Shown: in pieces, positions 32,125 to 41,007 of the stretch | How positions within the stretch are numbered: the first letter of the stretch is position 1 | Layout of the letters: every line of letters starts with the position of its first letter | Assembly: GCA_964384025.1 (NCBI GenBank) | Contig: CAYLJJ010000047.1 | Location: 1 to 47,971, forward strand | DNA length: 47,971 bases | Direction: 5' to 3' | DNA from: CAYLJJ01 sp964384025 | GTDB lineage: Bacteria; Myxococcota_A; Bradymonadia; UBA7976; UBA1532 | Notes under the pieces: generated by a model | Seen by the model: the letters and a program-made list of their open reading frames with translations, nothing else | Database searches by the model: none | Told to the model about the DNA's origin: nothing | Position numbers and translations under genes: made by a program

Positions 32125-33813
32125 TTAGGGGGCGGAGCTTCTATTTTCTGGACCGCTCTTTTGATCTTCGAGAGAGACGCAGACGTGAAGGCTGGCCAGA
32201 CAGAACGGACCCGCAGTCCCAGAGCTACAGTCAGCATCTTCACGACAAACACAGTGTCCATCCGCGCAAATATTTCCTCTCGGGTGAGGGACGCAGTCCT
32301 CATCACCGATACAGGGGCGACATCGGCCTCGAATACAGATATCTCCAGATGGATGATTTGCACAATCTCGATTCCTTGAACAGGGTGTACATCTCCAACC
32401 GAGGCAAACAAATCCATCAGAGATACTGGAACATTCATCATGATTTGTGCAGATGCCACAGGAGCCCTCTTTGCATAAATTTCCAGTTGGATGGCCGCTG
32501 CAATCATCGTCATCCTGGCAAAAATCACATCGCCCAGATGAGCAAAGATTGGCATCTTGAAATTCGCACTCTTCGCTGTTGATGCACCCCCTACAGATCA
32601 TCTCGTTCAGATCGCAGAAAGCTTCTATAGAGTGGGGATCACATCCCATATTGTCTCTTGGATCACAATCTTGGCATTGGGAGTCGACGCAGAGCTGTCG
32701 AGCACCACAGTCAAAATCGCCTCGGCATTCTACGCAGCCCCCAATTTGATGATCACAGAAGGGGCGTGCTCCCTCACAGGGTCGCTCCTCACCACAAAGG
32801 CAACCGCGCATCACACAGCGAGATGAGCGCAAAGGATCACAGCCCTGCATACAACCCAAGCAGTTCTCTGGGCTGATCTCCTCACAACGACCCTCACAGC
32901 AGACCGCATCTTCGGGGCAATGCTCATCGGAGCTACAGCCCACACAGAGGGGCTCTCTTACTCCCTGCTCGCAGTAGGTACTCTCAGGGCACTCACCCTG
33001 CTCTCCACATCGACAAGAGCGCCCCTGGCAGCGATCTGCGCGATCGTTCGAACAGCCTGAATCATTACAGCGAACACAGGGACCCTCGGCGCTGGTCTCC
33101 ATACAGCGGCCCTCACAGCAGAGCTGCTCTGAACCACACTCTTGATCCTCTGTGCAGAGGCAGCTCCCCTCTTCACAGCGTCGCAAACAGGCGTCGCCCT
33201 CTCCACAGCGACACTCTCCCCCCTCGCAGCGATCCGCGTGCTCTCCACAGCTGTGCTCGCAGCGCCCACAGCGCTCTAAGGTATCGAGGGAGTAACATCG
33301 ACCCTCACAACAGCTCTGATCCCCACAAGTTTCACCACAGGCTCCACAGTTCTCTGGATCATTAGAGAGATCCCAATCCTCATCGATAAAGCCGTCGCAG
33401 TCATTGTCCTGACCATCACAGCGCTCAACCTCACCCTCTCCAGGGAGGCAGGCCTGCTCTACTCCCGCGAGGCAGTGAGAGGGGGTGCTGTTTTGAAGGC
33501 AGCTCCCCAGACCGCAGCCCAGGGAGAGATACTCCTCATCGATCTGACCATCACAGTCATCATCTCGACCATCACAGTTGCTATCAGAGTGTCCAGTTGG
33601 CTCACAGGGGAGCGCTTGCTCAAGGCCCTGGTCTGAGGAGAGGAGATCGTAATCTGCCTCAGCGCTGCCTCGATCCTGAAGATCTTTTGAGAGATCTGCT
33701 GGGGAGCTGTCTTGGAGTTGGGATCCAAAATCCCTGTTAAAGCTCAACTTCTCAAACTCCAAACAGCCCAAGAGGGGGCAGAGTAGAGAGATCCAGATCA
33801 AGGCCCTCTTCAT
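32125..33813 (-). CDS. MopE-type lipoprotein with two families of Cys repeats
   Basis: A 562-residue surface lipoprotein (signal peptide ending PLLGC, AAAGGAG before ATG). Two MopE-type putative metal-binding motifs occur, NCDGRDDDCDGQIDEE (about 79-94) and CDGQDNDCDGFIDED (about 132-146). Then come three long Cys modules, each with CCEGRC (168, 232 and 305) and ending in CRCGE/CLCGEE. The C-terminal third has six short modules of C-x2-C-x5-DC-x2-HPxGNxC-x3-GxC type, whose first Cys fall at 410, 432, 455, 478, 501 and 523, a 22-23 residue period. The protein is probably disulfide-rigid and Ca2+- or Cu-binding at the cell surface (inference). Confidence 0.85.
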   Translation of the reverse strand: MKRALIWISLLCPLLGCLEFEKLSFNRDFGSQLQDSSPADLSKDLQDRGSAEADYDLLSSDQGLEQALPCEPTGHSDSNCDGRDDDCDGQIDEEYLSLGCGLGSCLQNSTPSHCLAGVEQACLPGEGEVERCDGQDNDCDGFIDEDWDLSNDPENCGACGETCGDQSCCEGRCYSLDTLERCGRCEHSCGEHADRCEGGECRCGEGDACLRRCEEGSCLCTEDQECGSEQLCCEGRCMETSAEGPCVRCNDSGCSNDRADRCQGRSCRCGEQGECPESTYCEQGVREPLCVGCSSDEHCPEDAVCCEGRCEEISPENCLGCMQGCDPLRSSRCVMRGCLCGEERPCEGARPFCDHQIGGCVECRGDFDCGARQLCVDSQCQDCDPRDNMGCDPHSIEAFCDLNEMICRGCINSEECEFQDANLCSSGRCDFCQDDDDCSGHPTGNLCKEGSCGICTNHDECSSISDGFVCLGWRCTPCSRNRDCANHPSGDICIRGRCRPCIGDEDCVPHPRGNICADGHCVCREDADCSSGTAGPFCLASLHVCVSLEDQKSGPENRSSAP

Positions 33814-33872
33814 CCAAACTCCTTTCAGTCCAGAGTTTTCGTTGTAGACCGCAAGCTATCACGCATCTTTGA

Positions 33873-33886
33873 TGATTGAACAATCA
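33873..33886. promoter_or_regulatory. Palindrome TGATTGAACAATCA in a divergent promoter gap
   Basis: A perfect 6-2-6 inverted repeat lies between the divergent MopE-type lipoprotein gene (start 33813) and the DUF2062 gene (start 33971). Size and position fit an operator for a dimeric regulator, but no regulator gene is adjacent. Confidence 0.35.
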
Positions 33887-33970
33887 AGTGTTGAGCCTTA
33901 ATCCTGCGCCCGATATTGAACATTGGAGCCAAAGTAGGTAGAGGAAGCACCCTGAGCAAAAAGGAGGTTC

Positions 33971-34456
33971 ATGGAGGGCATCATCAAACTCTTGAGAGGC
34001 GCTTGGCGCAAGCTCCTCGCCCTGGATGAGAGCCCACATAAGATCGCTCTGGGGGTCGCGTTGGGGACCATCGTTGCCTATCAACCCATCGTTGGGATTC
34101 AAATGGTGGTGGGCGCTTTTGTCTGTCGCCTCTTTGGAGCCAGCATCCCCGCCAGTGTCCCGATGGCCTGGATCACAAACCCTCTGACCATCGTCCCGGT
34201 CTATTATGCGACATATCAAGTCGGGATTGTCTTTACAGGGGGGGAGATGACCTATGCGGATATTCAAAGGATTATGGATCAGATCGAGGCGCTGGGATTC
34301 CTGGGAGGGATCACTGAAGGCTGGCGTGTCCTTAAAGGGATCTACTGGCCTCTGATCGTTGGAGGTGCTGTGGTAGGATTTATCAATGGTGGAATCTTCT
34401 ATGTTTTGGTCTCTTGGTTAATAAAGAGATACCGTTCACGCCGCTCACGCGCCTAA
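33971..34456 (+). CDS. DUF2062 membrane protein
   Basis: A 161-residue inner-membrane protein of the DUF2062 family. Signature: SPHKIALGVALGTIVAYQPI and PVYYATYQVG, preceded by the helix-breaking MAWITNPLTI. About three to four hydrophobic segments and a basic C-terminal tail (KRYRSRRSRA) are visible. Function is unknown; some family members are found next to polysaccharide or lipid genes, which is not the case here. AAGGAGG is well placed before the ATG. It is convergent with the E2 gene, with eight bases between the stops. Confidence 0.88.
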   Translation: MEGIIKLLRGAWRKLLALDESPHKIALGVALGTIVAYQPIVGIQMVVGAFVCRLFGASIPASVPMAWITNPLTIVPVYYATYQVGIVFTGGEMTYADIQRIMDQIEALGFLGGITEGWRVLKGIYWPLIVGGAVVGFINGGIFYVLVSWLIKRYRSRRSRA

Positions 34457-34464
34457 ATCTTTGC

Positions 34465-35772
34465 TCAGGTCTCCAACAGAAAACGGTCGGGCTCGGAGAG
34501 CCGCTGGCAGAGGGTGGTGATAAAGCGCGCCGCCTCTGCTCCGTCGGCGATGCGATGATCAAAGGCGAAGGAGAGAGGCAGGATCTCACGGATGAGGATC
34601 TCCCCATCACGTACAACAGGCCGCTCCTGGCTGCGTCCCATCCCTAAGATGGCGACCTCAGGATAGTTGATCACCGGAATCAAGTGGGTCCCTCCCAGCG
34701 GACCTACATTGGTGACCGTAAAGCTGCCCCCTTGCAGCTCAGAGAGCGCCAACTTCCCCTCTCGACCTCGCCTCGCCAGCGCTGCAATCTCCTGAGAGAT
34801 CTGAAGCACACTCTTTTGATCAACATCGCGGATCACGGGGACCAGGAGCCCCTTGGGCGTATCCACAGCGATCCCGATATGGATATAGCGCTTATAGATG
34901 ATCCGCTCTCTGATCGGATCGATACTGGCGTTGAAGGAGGGGTGCTCCTTGAGCCCCGCCGCCAAGGCCTTGATCAGAAAGGCCAACAGGGTCAGCTTCT
35001 CCGTTGAACTCTCTTGCTGTCGGCTCCTCTCTCTGCGCCGCAGCGCCTCCAGGAGGCTGACATCCGCCTCATCCATATGAACTACATGGGGGACGATCAG
35101 CCGGGTGCTGACCATCCTGTAGGCCACCTTCCGGCGGATTGAGCGCAGCGGCTCCTCCTCGATGACACCCCAACGTCCAAAGTCGGGCAGCTCAGGCAGT
35201 TGATAGAAGGGGATCGCGGAAGGGGAGCTTTCTGTAACTGCGGTGCTCTTGGGCTCTGGCGGTGTTGGGCTGGCCTCGGGCGCAGGTGCTCCCTGGACAG
35301 CTTTAAAAGCTCTAAGATCCTCAGGGATCACGCGACCCGCTGGGCCTGTACCCTGAACCTCTCGAAGATCGATCCCCATCTCCCGCGCCAGCCTACGGGT
35401 GGCGGGCGCCGCGGGGACAGGCCCCCGAGTTTGAGAGGGTGGTCCAGGAACAGAAGCTTCTTGAGTTTGAGGAGATTTCATTGAGGCGCTCTTCTGGAGC
35501 GTTTGTGGGGCCGAGTTCAGCTGAGGAGGCTCAAGCGCTCCTGTCTCAAGGCTGACGATCACATCACCCACGCTGAGGATCTCACCAACAGCGCCCTTGA
35601 GGCTCAACACCCGGCCCGCCTTGGGAGAGGGGATGGTGACAGCGGCCTTATCGGTCTCGACCTTGATCAGTGGCTCATCCTCGCCGATCTGATCACCCTC
35701 CTGTACACACCACTCTAGGATCTCAGCCTCATGGATACCCTCACCTAGATCGGGCAGTCTAAACTCGTACAC
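34465..35772 (-). CDS. 2-oxoacid dehydrogenase E2 (dihydrolipoamide acyltransferase)
   Basis: A 435-residue core subunit. It has one lipoyl domain (residues 1-75, Lys42 in ETDKAAVTIPSP), an Ala/Pro linker, an E1/E3-binding domain (about 125-160, RRLAREMGIDLREVQGTGPAG) and the catalytic domain ending in D405-H406-R-I-A-D410-G with the active-site His and Asp. It transfers the acyl group from lipoyl to CoA. It starts at GTG with GGAG upstream. The E1-E2 gene order is the Bacillus-type pyruvate or branched-chain complex; substrate cannot be fixed by sequence alone. Confidence 0.92.
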   Translation of the reverse strand: MYEFRLPDLGEGIHEAEILEWCVQEGDQIGEDEPLIKVETDKAAVTIPSPKAGRVLSLKGAVGEILSVGDVIVSLETGALEPPQLNSAPQTLQKSASMKSPQTQEASVPGPPSQTRGPVPAAPATRRLAREMGIDLREVQGTGPAGRVIPEDLRAFKAVQGAPAPEASPTPPEPKSTAVTESSPSAIPFYQLPELPDFGRWGVIEEEPLRSIRRKVAYRMVSTRLIVPHVVHMDEADVSLLEALRRRERSRQQESSTEKLTLLAFLIKALAAGLKEHPSFNASIDPIRERIIYKRYIHIGIAVDTPKGLLVPVIRDVDQKSVLQISQEIAALARRGREGKLALSELQGGSFTVTNVGPLGGTHLIPVINYPEVAILGMGRSQERPVVRDGEILIREILPLSFAFDHRIADGAEAARFITTLCQRLSEPDRFLLET

Positions 35773-35784
35773 AGCAACTCCAGC

Positions 35785-36762
35785 CTAAAAGTCCAGGGTC
35801 TCTTGGATCGCTCTGATGATCTTCTCTTCATTGGGGAGATAGTACAGCTCTCTCCCAAAATAGGGGGTGACCACATCATATTGGGCGACGCGGCGGATGG
35901 GAGCCTCCAGATAGAGGAAGACCTGCTCATTGATCCGTGTGATGATCTCTGAGGCGACCCCAAAGCTTCTGGGCGCCTCCTGGACGATCACACAGCGTCC
36001 CGTCTTCTGGATAGATCGAGCGATGGTGCGGCTGTCCATAGGCGAAATGGTCAGGAGATCGATCAGCTCGATCTTGAGGCCCCTCTGCTCCAAGCGCTTC
36101 ACCGCCTTGAGGCTGGGGCGCATCATCGCCCCCCAACTCAGCACGGTGATATCCTGCCCCTCTTGAACTACCTGAGCCCGACCGATCTCGCCCAGCTCCT
36201 CCTCTGAGGGAACCTCTTCACGGAAGGCGCGGTAGCTGTGCTTTGGCTCCATAAAAATGACGGGATCAGGATCGCGGATCGCAGCCACAAGTAGGGCGCG
36301 GGCGTTACGAGGCCCCGAGGGGATCACCACCTTGAGGCCGGGGATATGTCCATAGGTCGCTTCAGGGCTCTGAGAGTGATGTTCCAGCGCTCTAACACCA
36401 CCACCATAAGGCATACGAAGCACCAGAGGGACACTCCACTGCCCCTGAGTTCGCGAGCGGAGGCGGGAGGCGTTGGCCTCAAGCTGAGTAAGTGCCAGGT
36501 AGGAGAAGCCTGAAAACTGCATCTCAGCCACCGGGCGGAGCCCCGCCAAGGCCATCCCGATGGCGCTGCCCATGATCGTGGACTCCGCGAGAGGGGTGTC
36601 CAGCAGGCGCTGCTCTCCAAACTCCTTCTGAAGATCGACGGTGGCTCGAAAGACTCCTCCGTTGCGCCCTACATCCTCCCCCATCACCAACACACGTTGA
36701 TCTCGTCTCATCTCCTGCTGAAGGGCCAAGTTGATCGCCTTGATCATCGTCATTTTAGGCAT
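35785..36762 (-). CDS. 2-oxoacid dehydrogenase E1 beta subunit
   Basis: A 325-residue E1 beta subunit, which forms the TPP site with E1 alpha. It starts MPKMTMIKAINLALQQEMRR and contains VLVMGEDVGRNGGVFRAT, RLLDTPLAESTIMGSAIGMA, FVxLTQLEANA-like SYLALTQLEANASR, MPYGGGVRALEHHSQSPEA and the C-terminal VVTPYFGRELYYLPNEEKII. I choose ATG 36762 (GAGGAG upstream); it overlaps the E1 alpha stop by eight bases. The frame is open five codons further upstream, inside E1 alpha. Confidence 0.92.
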   Translation of the reverse strand: MPKMTMIKAINLALQQEMRRDQRVLVMGEDVGRNGGVFRATVDLQKEFGEQRLLDTPLAESTIMGSAIGMALAGLRPVAEMQFSGFSYLALTQLEANASRLRSRTQGQWSVPLVLRMPYGGGVRALEHHSQSPEATYGHIPGLKVVIPSGPRNARALLVAAIRDPDPVIFMEPKHSYRAFREEVPSEEELGEIGRAQVVQEGQDITVLSWGAMMRPSLKAVKRLEQRGLKIELIDLLTISPMDSRTIARSIQKTGRCVIVQEAPRSFGVASEIITRINEQVFLYLEAPIRRVAQYDVVTPYFGRELYYLPNEEKIIRAIQETLDF

Positions 36763-37852
36763 CGTGGCGCTCCTCAAGCTTCAAGCTTCGATTGAACTCA
36801 GCTTGCTGCGCCTCGATCTCCTCATGTCGGGTGCCAAAGAGATGCTCAAAGGGAGCATCTAGAGGAAGATCATGTGAATGTTCCAGCTCATCTACGGCTT
36901 GAGCGATCTCCTCTTTGATCTCCGACCTCAAAGCCTCCTCCTTGGCCTCATCCCAGATCCCTTTCCCCTCTAGATAGCGTCGGAAGCGAGGCAGAGCGTC
37001 ACGCGCCCACCACACCTCGGTCTCCTCTTTCTCGCGATATTTGCTGGGATCATCGGCGGTGGTGTGCATGATCAGGCGGTAACAGCGCGCCTCGATCAGC
37101 GAAGGGCCTTCACCTCGGCGGGCTCTCTCCAGGGCCTCCTGAGTGGCCTGATAGACCCCCAAAGGATCATTGCCATCCACCTGAATACCAGGGATATCAT
37201 AAGCGATCGCTCTCTGAGCGATGCTCTTTGAGTTCATCTGTTTCTCTAGGGGGACAGAGATCGCCCACTGGTTGTTGACACAGAGGAAGACGACGGGAAC
37301 TTTCCAGGTGCTGGCGAAGTTGAGGGCCTCATGGAAATCCCCTTGAGAGCTGGCTCCATCTCCTACAAAGGCCAGGACCGCCGAGCCCTCCTCACCTTGA
37401 TACTTCATCGCATAAGCCAAGCCGGTGGCGATGGGCAGCTGAGAGGCGAGGACAATGGCGATAGGCAGGGTGCGTTGCACATTGGAGGGCATCAGGTTCC
37501 CCTCCTCGTAGCCGTTGTAATAGAGCAGCTCTTTAGCGAGGGGAACCCCCCTCATCAGCCGTCCGCCCAGCTCTCGGTAGGTGCCCACAAACCAATCTCT
37601 CTCCGAAAGAGCGAGGGTCGCTCCGCAGACCACTCCTTCATGACCGGTAGAGGGAGGGAAGGTCCCCAGCCGACCCTGGCGCTGCAGCTTAAGCATCCTT
37701 TGATCAGCCTCTCGGGCGAGGAGCATGCTGCGGTAGAGGTAGAGCAGCTTCTCTTCGCTTAAAGAGGGTTCAAGTTCATGGTCAACTTCAGCATTTTCAT
37801 CAAGGACTTGAAGATGGAAGATTTCATACTCTCCCAATCTTTTCTTGGGCAT
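36755..37852 (-). CDS. 2-oxoacid (pyruvate or branched-chain) dehydrogenase E1 alpha subunit
   Basis: A 365-residue TPP-dependent subunit that decarboxylates the 2-oxoacid. The TPP motif is GDGASSQGDFHEALNFAS with the closing VNNQWAIS; STGHEGVVCG and EARCYRLIMHTTADDPSKYR (phosphorylation-loop region) are also present. GGAGAAGAG precedes the ATG. It is the first gene of the E1alpha-E1beta-E2 operon; no E3 follows, so a dihydrolipoamide dehydrogenase must be encoded elsewhere. The 188-base gap upstream (37853-38040) should hold the promoter. Confidence 0.92.
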   Translation of the reverse strand: MPKKRLGEYEIFHLQVLDENAEVDHELEPSLSEEKLLYLYRSMLLAREADQRMLKLQRQGRLGTFPPSTGHEGVVCGATLALSERDWFVGTYRELGGRLMRGVPLAKELLYYNGYEEGNLMPSNVQRTLPIAIVLASQLPIATGLAYAMKYQGEEGSAVLAFVGDGASSQGDFHEALNFASTWKVPVVFLCVNNQWAISVPLEKQMNSKSIAQRAIAYDIPGIQVDGNDPLGVYQATQEALERARRGEGPSLIEARCYRLIMHTTADDPSKYREKEETEVWWARDALPRFRRYLEGKGIWDEAKEEALRSEIKEEIAQAVDELEHSHDLPLDAPFEHLFGTRHEEIEAQQAEFNRSLKLEERHDA

Positions 37853-38040
37853 CTCTTCTCCTTTTATCTATATCCAAGCCAATCGTGTTCTGTTTTCCTA
37901 GATAAGCATGAGCCCCTATATGGCAAGACACATTTGGAGGTTATATGGATTCGGGCAGATCGATTTTGTGTCACCTCAAAGGGGTCCTGGGTAGCTGCTC
38001 AATGAGCGCCCACTCTGGTGAATACCAGATGAACAGGCAC

Positions 38041-38952
38041 CTATTTTCCTGGACCGAAGTGATCGGTTGGCCGCGATCGTCGCCATGCATCAACACCGCC
38101 AGCGAGAGGCCACGCCCGAGTCTTGTACTGCCAATCATTTTGTGGGTCGAAGGCATCCAGTATGCGATCTTGCAGCGCGTTGAGGGTGGCGGAGCTTGCG
38201 CCGTTGGCGCGGGCGCGCTCATATTTTTCGATAATTCGTGTTTGCCACGCTTCGTAGGACCACGGAGAGCAGCGCTCTCTAATGAGCGTGAACGCGGTGG
38301 GGACCACGCCAGCTTGCGCTGCGGCTTGCAAGCGGTCGTGGCCGTCGAGCACTACGTGGCAGTCCAGGCCGGTGATCCACGCCAGCAGGATGGGAGGCAA
38401 AGTACCCACTTCGGCGTGCTTACGCCAAGCTTTGACCCGAGCAGCATCGGGGAAGCTCGGATCCCGCAGGGCGAGCACATCGGCGGCGCCATTGAGGCCC
38501 CAATCTACATAGCCGTGGTTGCTGGGGTTGAGGGCGTTCAACAGGTTGTAGATGGGAGGGGCGCGGCGCCGGGGATCCTCGCCAGGGCTCCAGGTGGGGG
38601 TGATGATCCACTGACCCGCTTCAAGCAAGTGGCCATCGCGCAGCGCTCGAGCATAGTGGCGAGCCCAAGCAGGGTGGTTGCTGGGAGCGATGCGGCGCAC
38701 GGTGGGCCATGAGATAGGCGGCAGAATGGCGACGGTCGAGGGAGCGCGCGTCCAGTGAAGCCCTTGAGCATAAGGCTCTATCTGGGCCCAAAGTCGGGGG
38801 CCATCAGGCAGCCGAATCCTCAGCCGATGCCCTGAAGCGACTTCAACACACAGACCAGCGCGCTTCAGTGGAGGGGGCACTGTAAGTTGCAGCGCGCTCC
38901 ATTGAGCGCCCACGCTGCGATCTTTCCAGTAGATCTCCCCAGCGAAGCTCAT
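38041..38952 (-). CDS. Unrecognised protein with ParB/Srx-like DGHDRL motif
   Basis: A 303-residue soluble protein without signal peptide. The middle carries LLAWITGLDCHVVLDGHDRL followed by QAAAQAGV, which resembles the DGHHRL box of the ParB/sulfiredoxin-like fold. Another notable segment is NPSNHGYVDWGLNGAADVL. The rest is not recognised. The DNA looks richer in GCG/CGC codons than the flanking operons, so it may be a recent arrival (visual impression only). It lies alone between the E1alpha operon and queF. A 15-base near-repeat (38903-38917 and 38003-38017) occurs inside and just after it, which may be chance. Confidence 0.65.
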   Translation of the reverse strand: MSFAGEIYWKDRSVGAQWSALQLTVPPPLKRAGLCVEVASGHRLRIRLPDGPRLWAQIEPYAQGLHWTRAPSTVAILPPISWPTVRRIAPSNHPAWARHYARALRDGHLLEAGQWIITPTWSPGEDPRRRAPPIYNLLNALNPSNHGYVDWGLNGAADVLALRDPSFPDAARVKAWRKHAEVGTLPPILLAWITGLDCHVVLDGHDRLQAAAQAGVVPTAFTLIRERCSPWSYEAWQTRIIEKYERARANGASSATLNALQDRILDAFDPQNDWQYKTRAWPLAGGVDAWRRSRPTDHFGPGK

Positions 38953-39104
38953 CTAATCCCTCAGCTTGGTAAAGCGCGAAGAGCCCAACAGCTTGAGTGA
39001 ACATACTCCAAAAACGCCACGAGTGTCGTTAGGTCTCGGCTGGCCCTTGAAAAGCGGAAAGCCCCAGTTTATTCCAGCACGGAAGAAAAGAGAGGAGCTG
39101 CCTT

Positions 39105-39464
39105 ATGCCCAGCGCACCCAGCCGTGATCTACAAACCTTCCCTAACCCCAAGCCCTCGCGGAGCTATGAGATCCGCTTTGACTGCCCTGAATTCACCTGT
39201 GTCTGCCCTATGACGGGGCAGCCTGACTTCGCCACCGTTCAGATTCGCTATATCCCTGATCAGCTCTGTGTAGAGCTCAAATCCCTCAAGCTCTATCTCT
39301 GGAGCTTTCGTGAGGAGGGGCATTTTCATGAGGCGGTGATCAATCGCATCCTCGATGATCTACTGAAGCTTTTGGATCCTCGAGAGATGAGCGTCGAGGG
39401 GGACTTCGCCGTTCGGGGAGGGATCCGCACGGTGGTAACCGCCCAGCATGAGCAGGAGGGCTGA
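39105..39464 (+). CDS. queF: NADPH-dependent 7-cyano-7-deazaguanine reductase
   Basis: A 119-residue short (unimodular) QueF, which reduces preQ0 to preQ1 in queuosine synthesis. The catalytic block is CPEFTCVCPMTGQPDFA with Cys34 as nucleophile and Asp41. The next segment, VELKSLKLYLWSFREEGHFH with EAVINRI, is the QueF signature for preQ0 and NADPH binding. AGAGGAG lies before the ATG. The 152-base upstream gap shows no preQ1 riboswitch that I can recognise. The stop is seven bases from that of convergent ygeY. No other queuosine gene is in the window. Confidence 0.93.
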   Translation: MPSAPSRDLQTFPNPKPSRSYEIRFDCPEFTCVCPMTGQPDFATVQIRYIPDQLCVELKSLKLYLWSFREEGHFHEAVINRILDDLLKLLDPREMSVEGDFAVRGGIRTVVTAQHEQEG

Positions 39465-39471
39465 GCTGAAC

Positions 39472-41007
39472 TCAGCCCGCGAAGAGAGAGGGGAAGCGCG
39501 TCAGAAAGGCGATGGCGCGCTCCAGCTCTCGAACATCCAGACACTCTCCAATCTTATGGGTGTTCTGCTCTTGGCCTGGACCTAAGCCAAACATCGCGGG
39601 GTGCTTAACAGCCCCAGAGATGACCCAGTTTTTGGCCGCTGAGACAGGGATGGAGTGGTCCTCTACCGGTACGGGGAAGCCCACGCCATCGGTGGAGAAG
39701 ATCCAACGCTCTACGCGGGGCTGACGGCGCAGAGCGCCAGGACCCTCCGCCTCCATCTCCTCACTCACTCGGGGGCTGATCACCTCTTCATAAGCGCGCA
39801 CCGCTGCCTGAACACTGGGGTGCTCTTCAGGCGTGACCCAGCCTGGATAGATGGCGGGGTTGCCAGGGAGATGGCCGGTGTGGGTGGGCTGCTCGTAGCG
39901 AGGGACGCGAACCTCGACTGAGAGCCCCGCCTCTCGCGCCGCCTCCACCGCCTTGAGACTCTCAATATCACCGAGCGCCTGCGTGGCGGTCTCGCCGATG
40001 GTCAGGCGGCGATCAAAGCGAAAGAGAAAGCGTTGCGGGACCGCGCAGTCGCTGGGGGTGTCCAGCTTGGCCCAAGAGGCGGTGCGGGTGCCATGACCCA
40101 GGAAGGGATCATCCAGGAAGCCATCACGAGCCTCATAAGCTTCAGCCGCCTCCTTGATGATCGCGCTGCCATACTCCAGAGGGTTAAGACCCTCCCAGGG
40201 CATTGAACCATGGCAGGAGCGCCCCTGCACCTCGACCTCGATCTGCATCCGGCCCCGCTGTCCTCGATAGATCCCCAGGGCACCCTTGCGGCCATCCCCG
40301 GTGCCTTCAGTGAGGACCACCACGTCAGGGATCATCTCAGGGGGCGCGCCCGGCAGCACCTCCTTCACCAAGTACATAGGACCACCCCCATCATTGTCCT
40401 CCTCAGCCACGCTGGCATAGGAGCGGATGATCACCCCCCGCAGCGCACCCTCAGGAGCCAACTCTAAGAGCAGCCGGGTGGCGAGGGCTTGAGAGACGAC
40501 ACCCCCGAGCTGATCAGCAGAGCCGCGCCCAAAGAGCAGCTCATCCCAGCGCTCCTCCGGTGGCAGGTAACCCATCTCCTCCTTGAGCTGTTCAGCTTTT
40601 AGGCTCTGGCGATCAAGGAGGCCATCGTAGGCATCCACTCCACCCAGGCCAGGACCCCAGCGCTCACGAAGGGCGGCCACGGTATCGCTGTGACCATCGA
40701 AGTAGATGATCTTCTTCTCTGCCCTTGGGATCCCATCTTCAGGATCCTCCACCGTCCAGACGAGGTTGCCAAAGGCGTCGTAAGCTACATCCTCAGCTCG
40801 GCGAACCGCCCCATGTCTGATGATCCACTCCCTGAGATAGTCTAGACGGGGACGCTCGTGGTTGCTCAGACCGCAGAGGGGATCCCCCCCCTCCTCCACC
40901 GGTCGGTCTACAAAATCCGCAGGGACGCGAATCAGCTCAGCCAGGAGAGCACGAGCCAGGGGCAGATCACGGCTCGCCAACTCGATGATCTTTTGAGAGA
41001 GCTCCAT
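39472..41007 (-). CDS. ygeY: M20-family metallohydrolase, YgeY-like
   Basis: A 511-residue zinc hydrolase of the peptidase M20/deacylase family. Metal and catalytic positions visible: FDGHSDTV (His and catalytic Asp), GRGSADQLGG (bridging Asp), SVAEEDNDGG (Glu-Glu), LTEGTGDGRKG (Asp/Glu) and NTHKIGECLD (His). YgeY in E. coli is linked to purine and selenium-associated catabolism beside ygeW; the exact substrate is not firmly known. This protein is longer than E. coli YgeY, with additional segments around 120-160. It overlaps ygeW by one base (TGATG) and has GGAGG upstream. Confidence 0.82.
   Translation of the reverse strand: MELSQKIIELASRDLPLARALLAELIRVPADFVDRPVEEGGDPLCGLSNHERPRLDYLREWIIRHGAVRRAEDVAYDAFGNLVWTVEDPEDGIPRAEKKIIYFDGHSDTVAALRERWGPGLGGVDAYDGLLDRQSLKAEQLKEEMGYLPPEERWDELLFGRGSADQLGGVVSQALATRLLLELAPEGALRGVIIRSYASVAEEDNDGGGPMYLVKEVLPGAPPEMIPDVVVLTEGTGDGRKGALGIYRGQRGRMQIEVEVQGRSCHGSMPWEGLNPLEYGSAIIKEAAEAYEARDGFLDDPFLGHGTRTASWAKLDTPSDCAVPQRFLFRFDRRLTIGETATQALGDIESLKAVEAAREAGLSVEVRVPRYEQPTHTGHLPGNPAIYPGWVTPEEHPSVQAAVRAYEEVISPRVSEEMEAEGPGALRRQPRVERWIFSTDGVGFPVPVEDHSIPVSAAKNWVISGAVKHPAMFGLGPGQEQNTHKIGECLDVRELERAIAFLTRFPSLFAG

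Noticed and set aside
32125..33813. Regular repeats resembling a CRISPR array
   Set aside because: The periodicity is in coding Cys motifs with divergent DNA; there are no identical repeats with unique spacers.
37778..38005. 75-codon plus-strand open frame across the E1alpha upstream gap
   Set aside because: Overlaps the E1alpha start on the opposite strand, is AT-rich and has no recognisable domain or ribosome-binding site.
38003..38917. 15-base near-direct repeat (one mismatch) around the orphan gene as attachment sites
   Set aside because: One copy lies inside the gene, there is no integrase, and such a match is expected by chance in a window this size.
38953..39104. Possible preQ1 riboswitch before queF
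   Set aside because: The gap shows neither the preQ1 aptamer core nor the A-rich tail.
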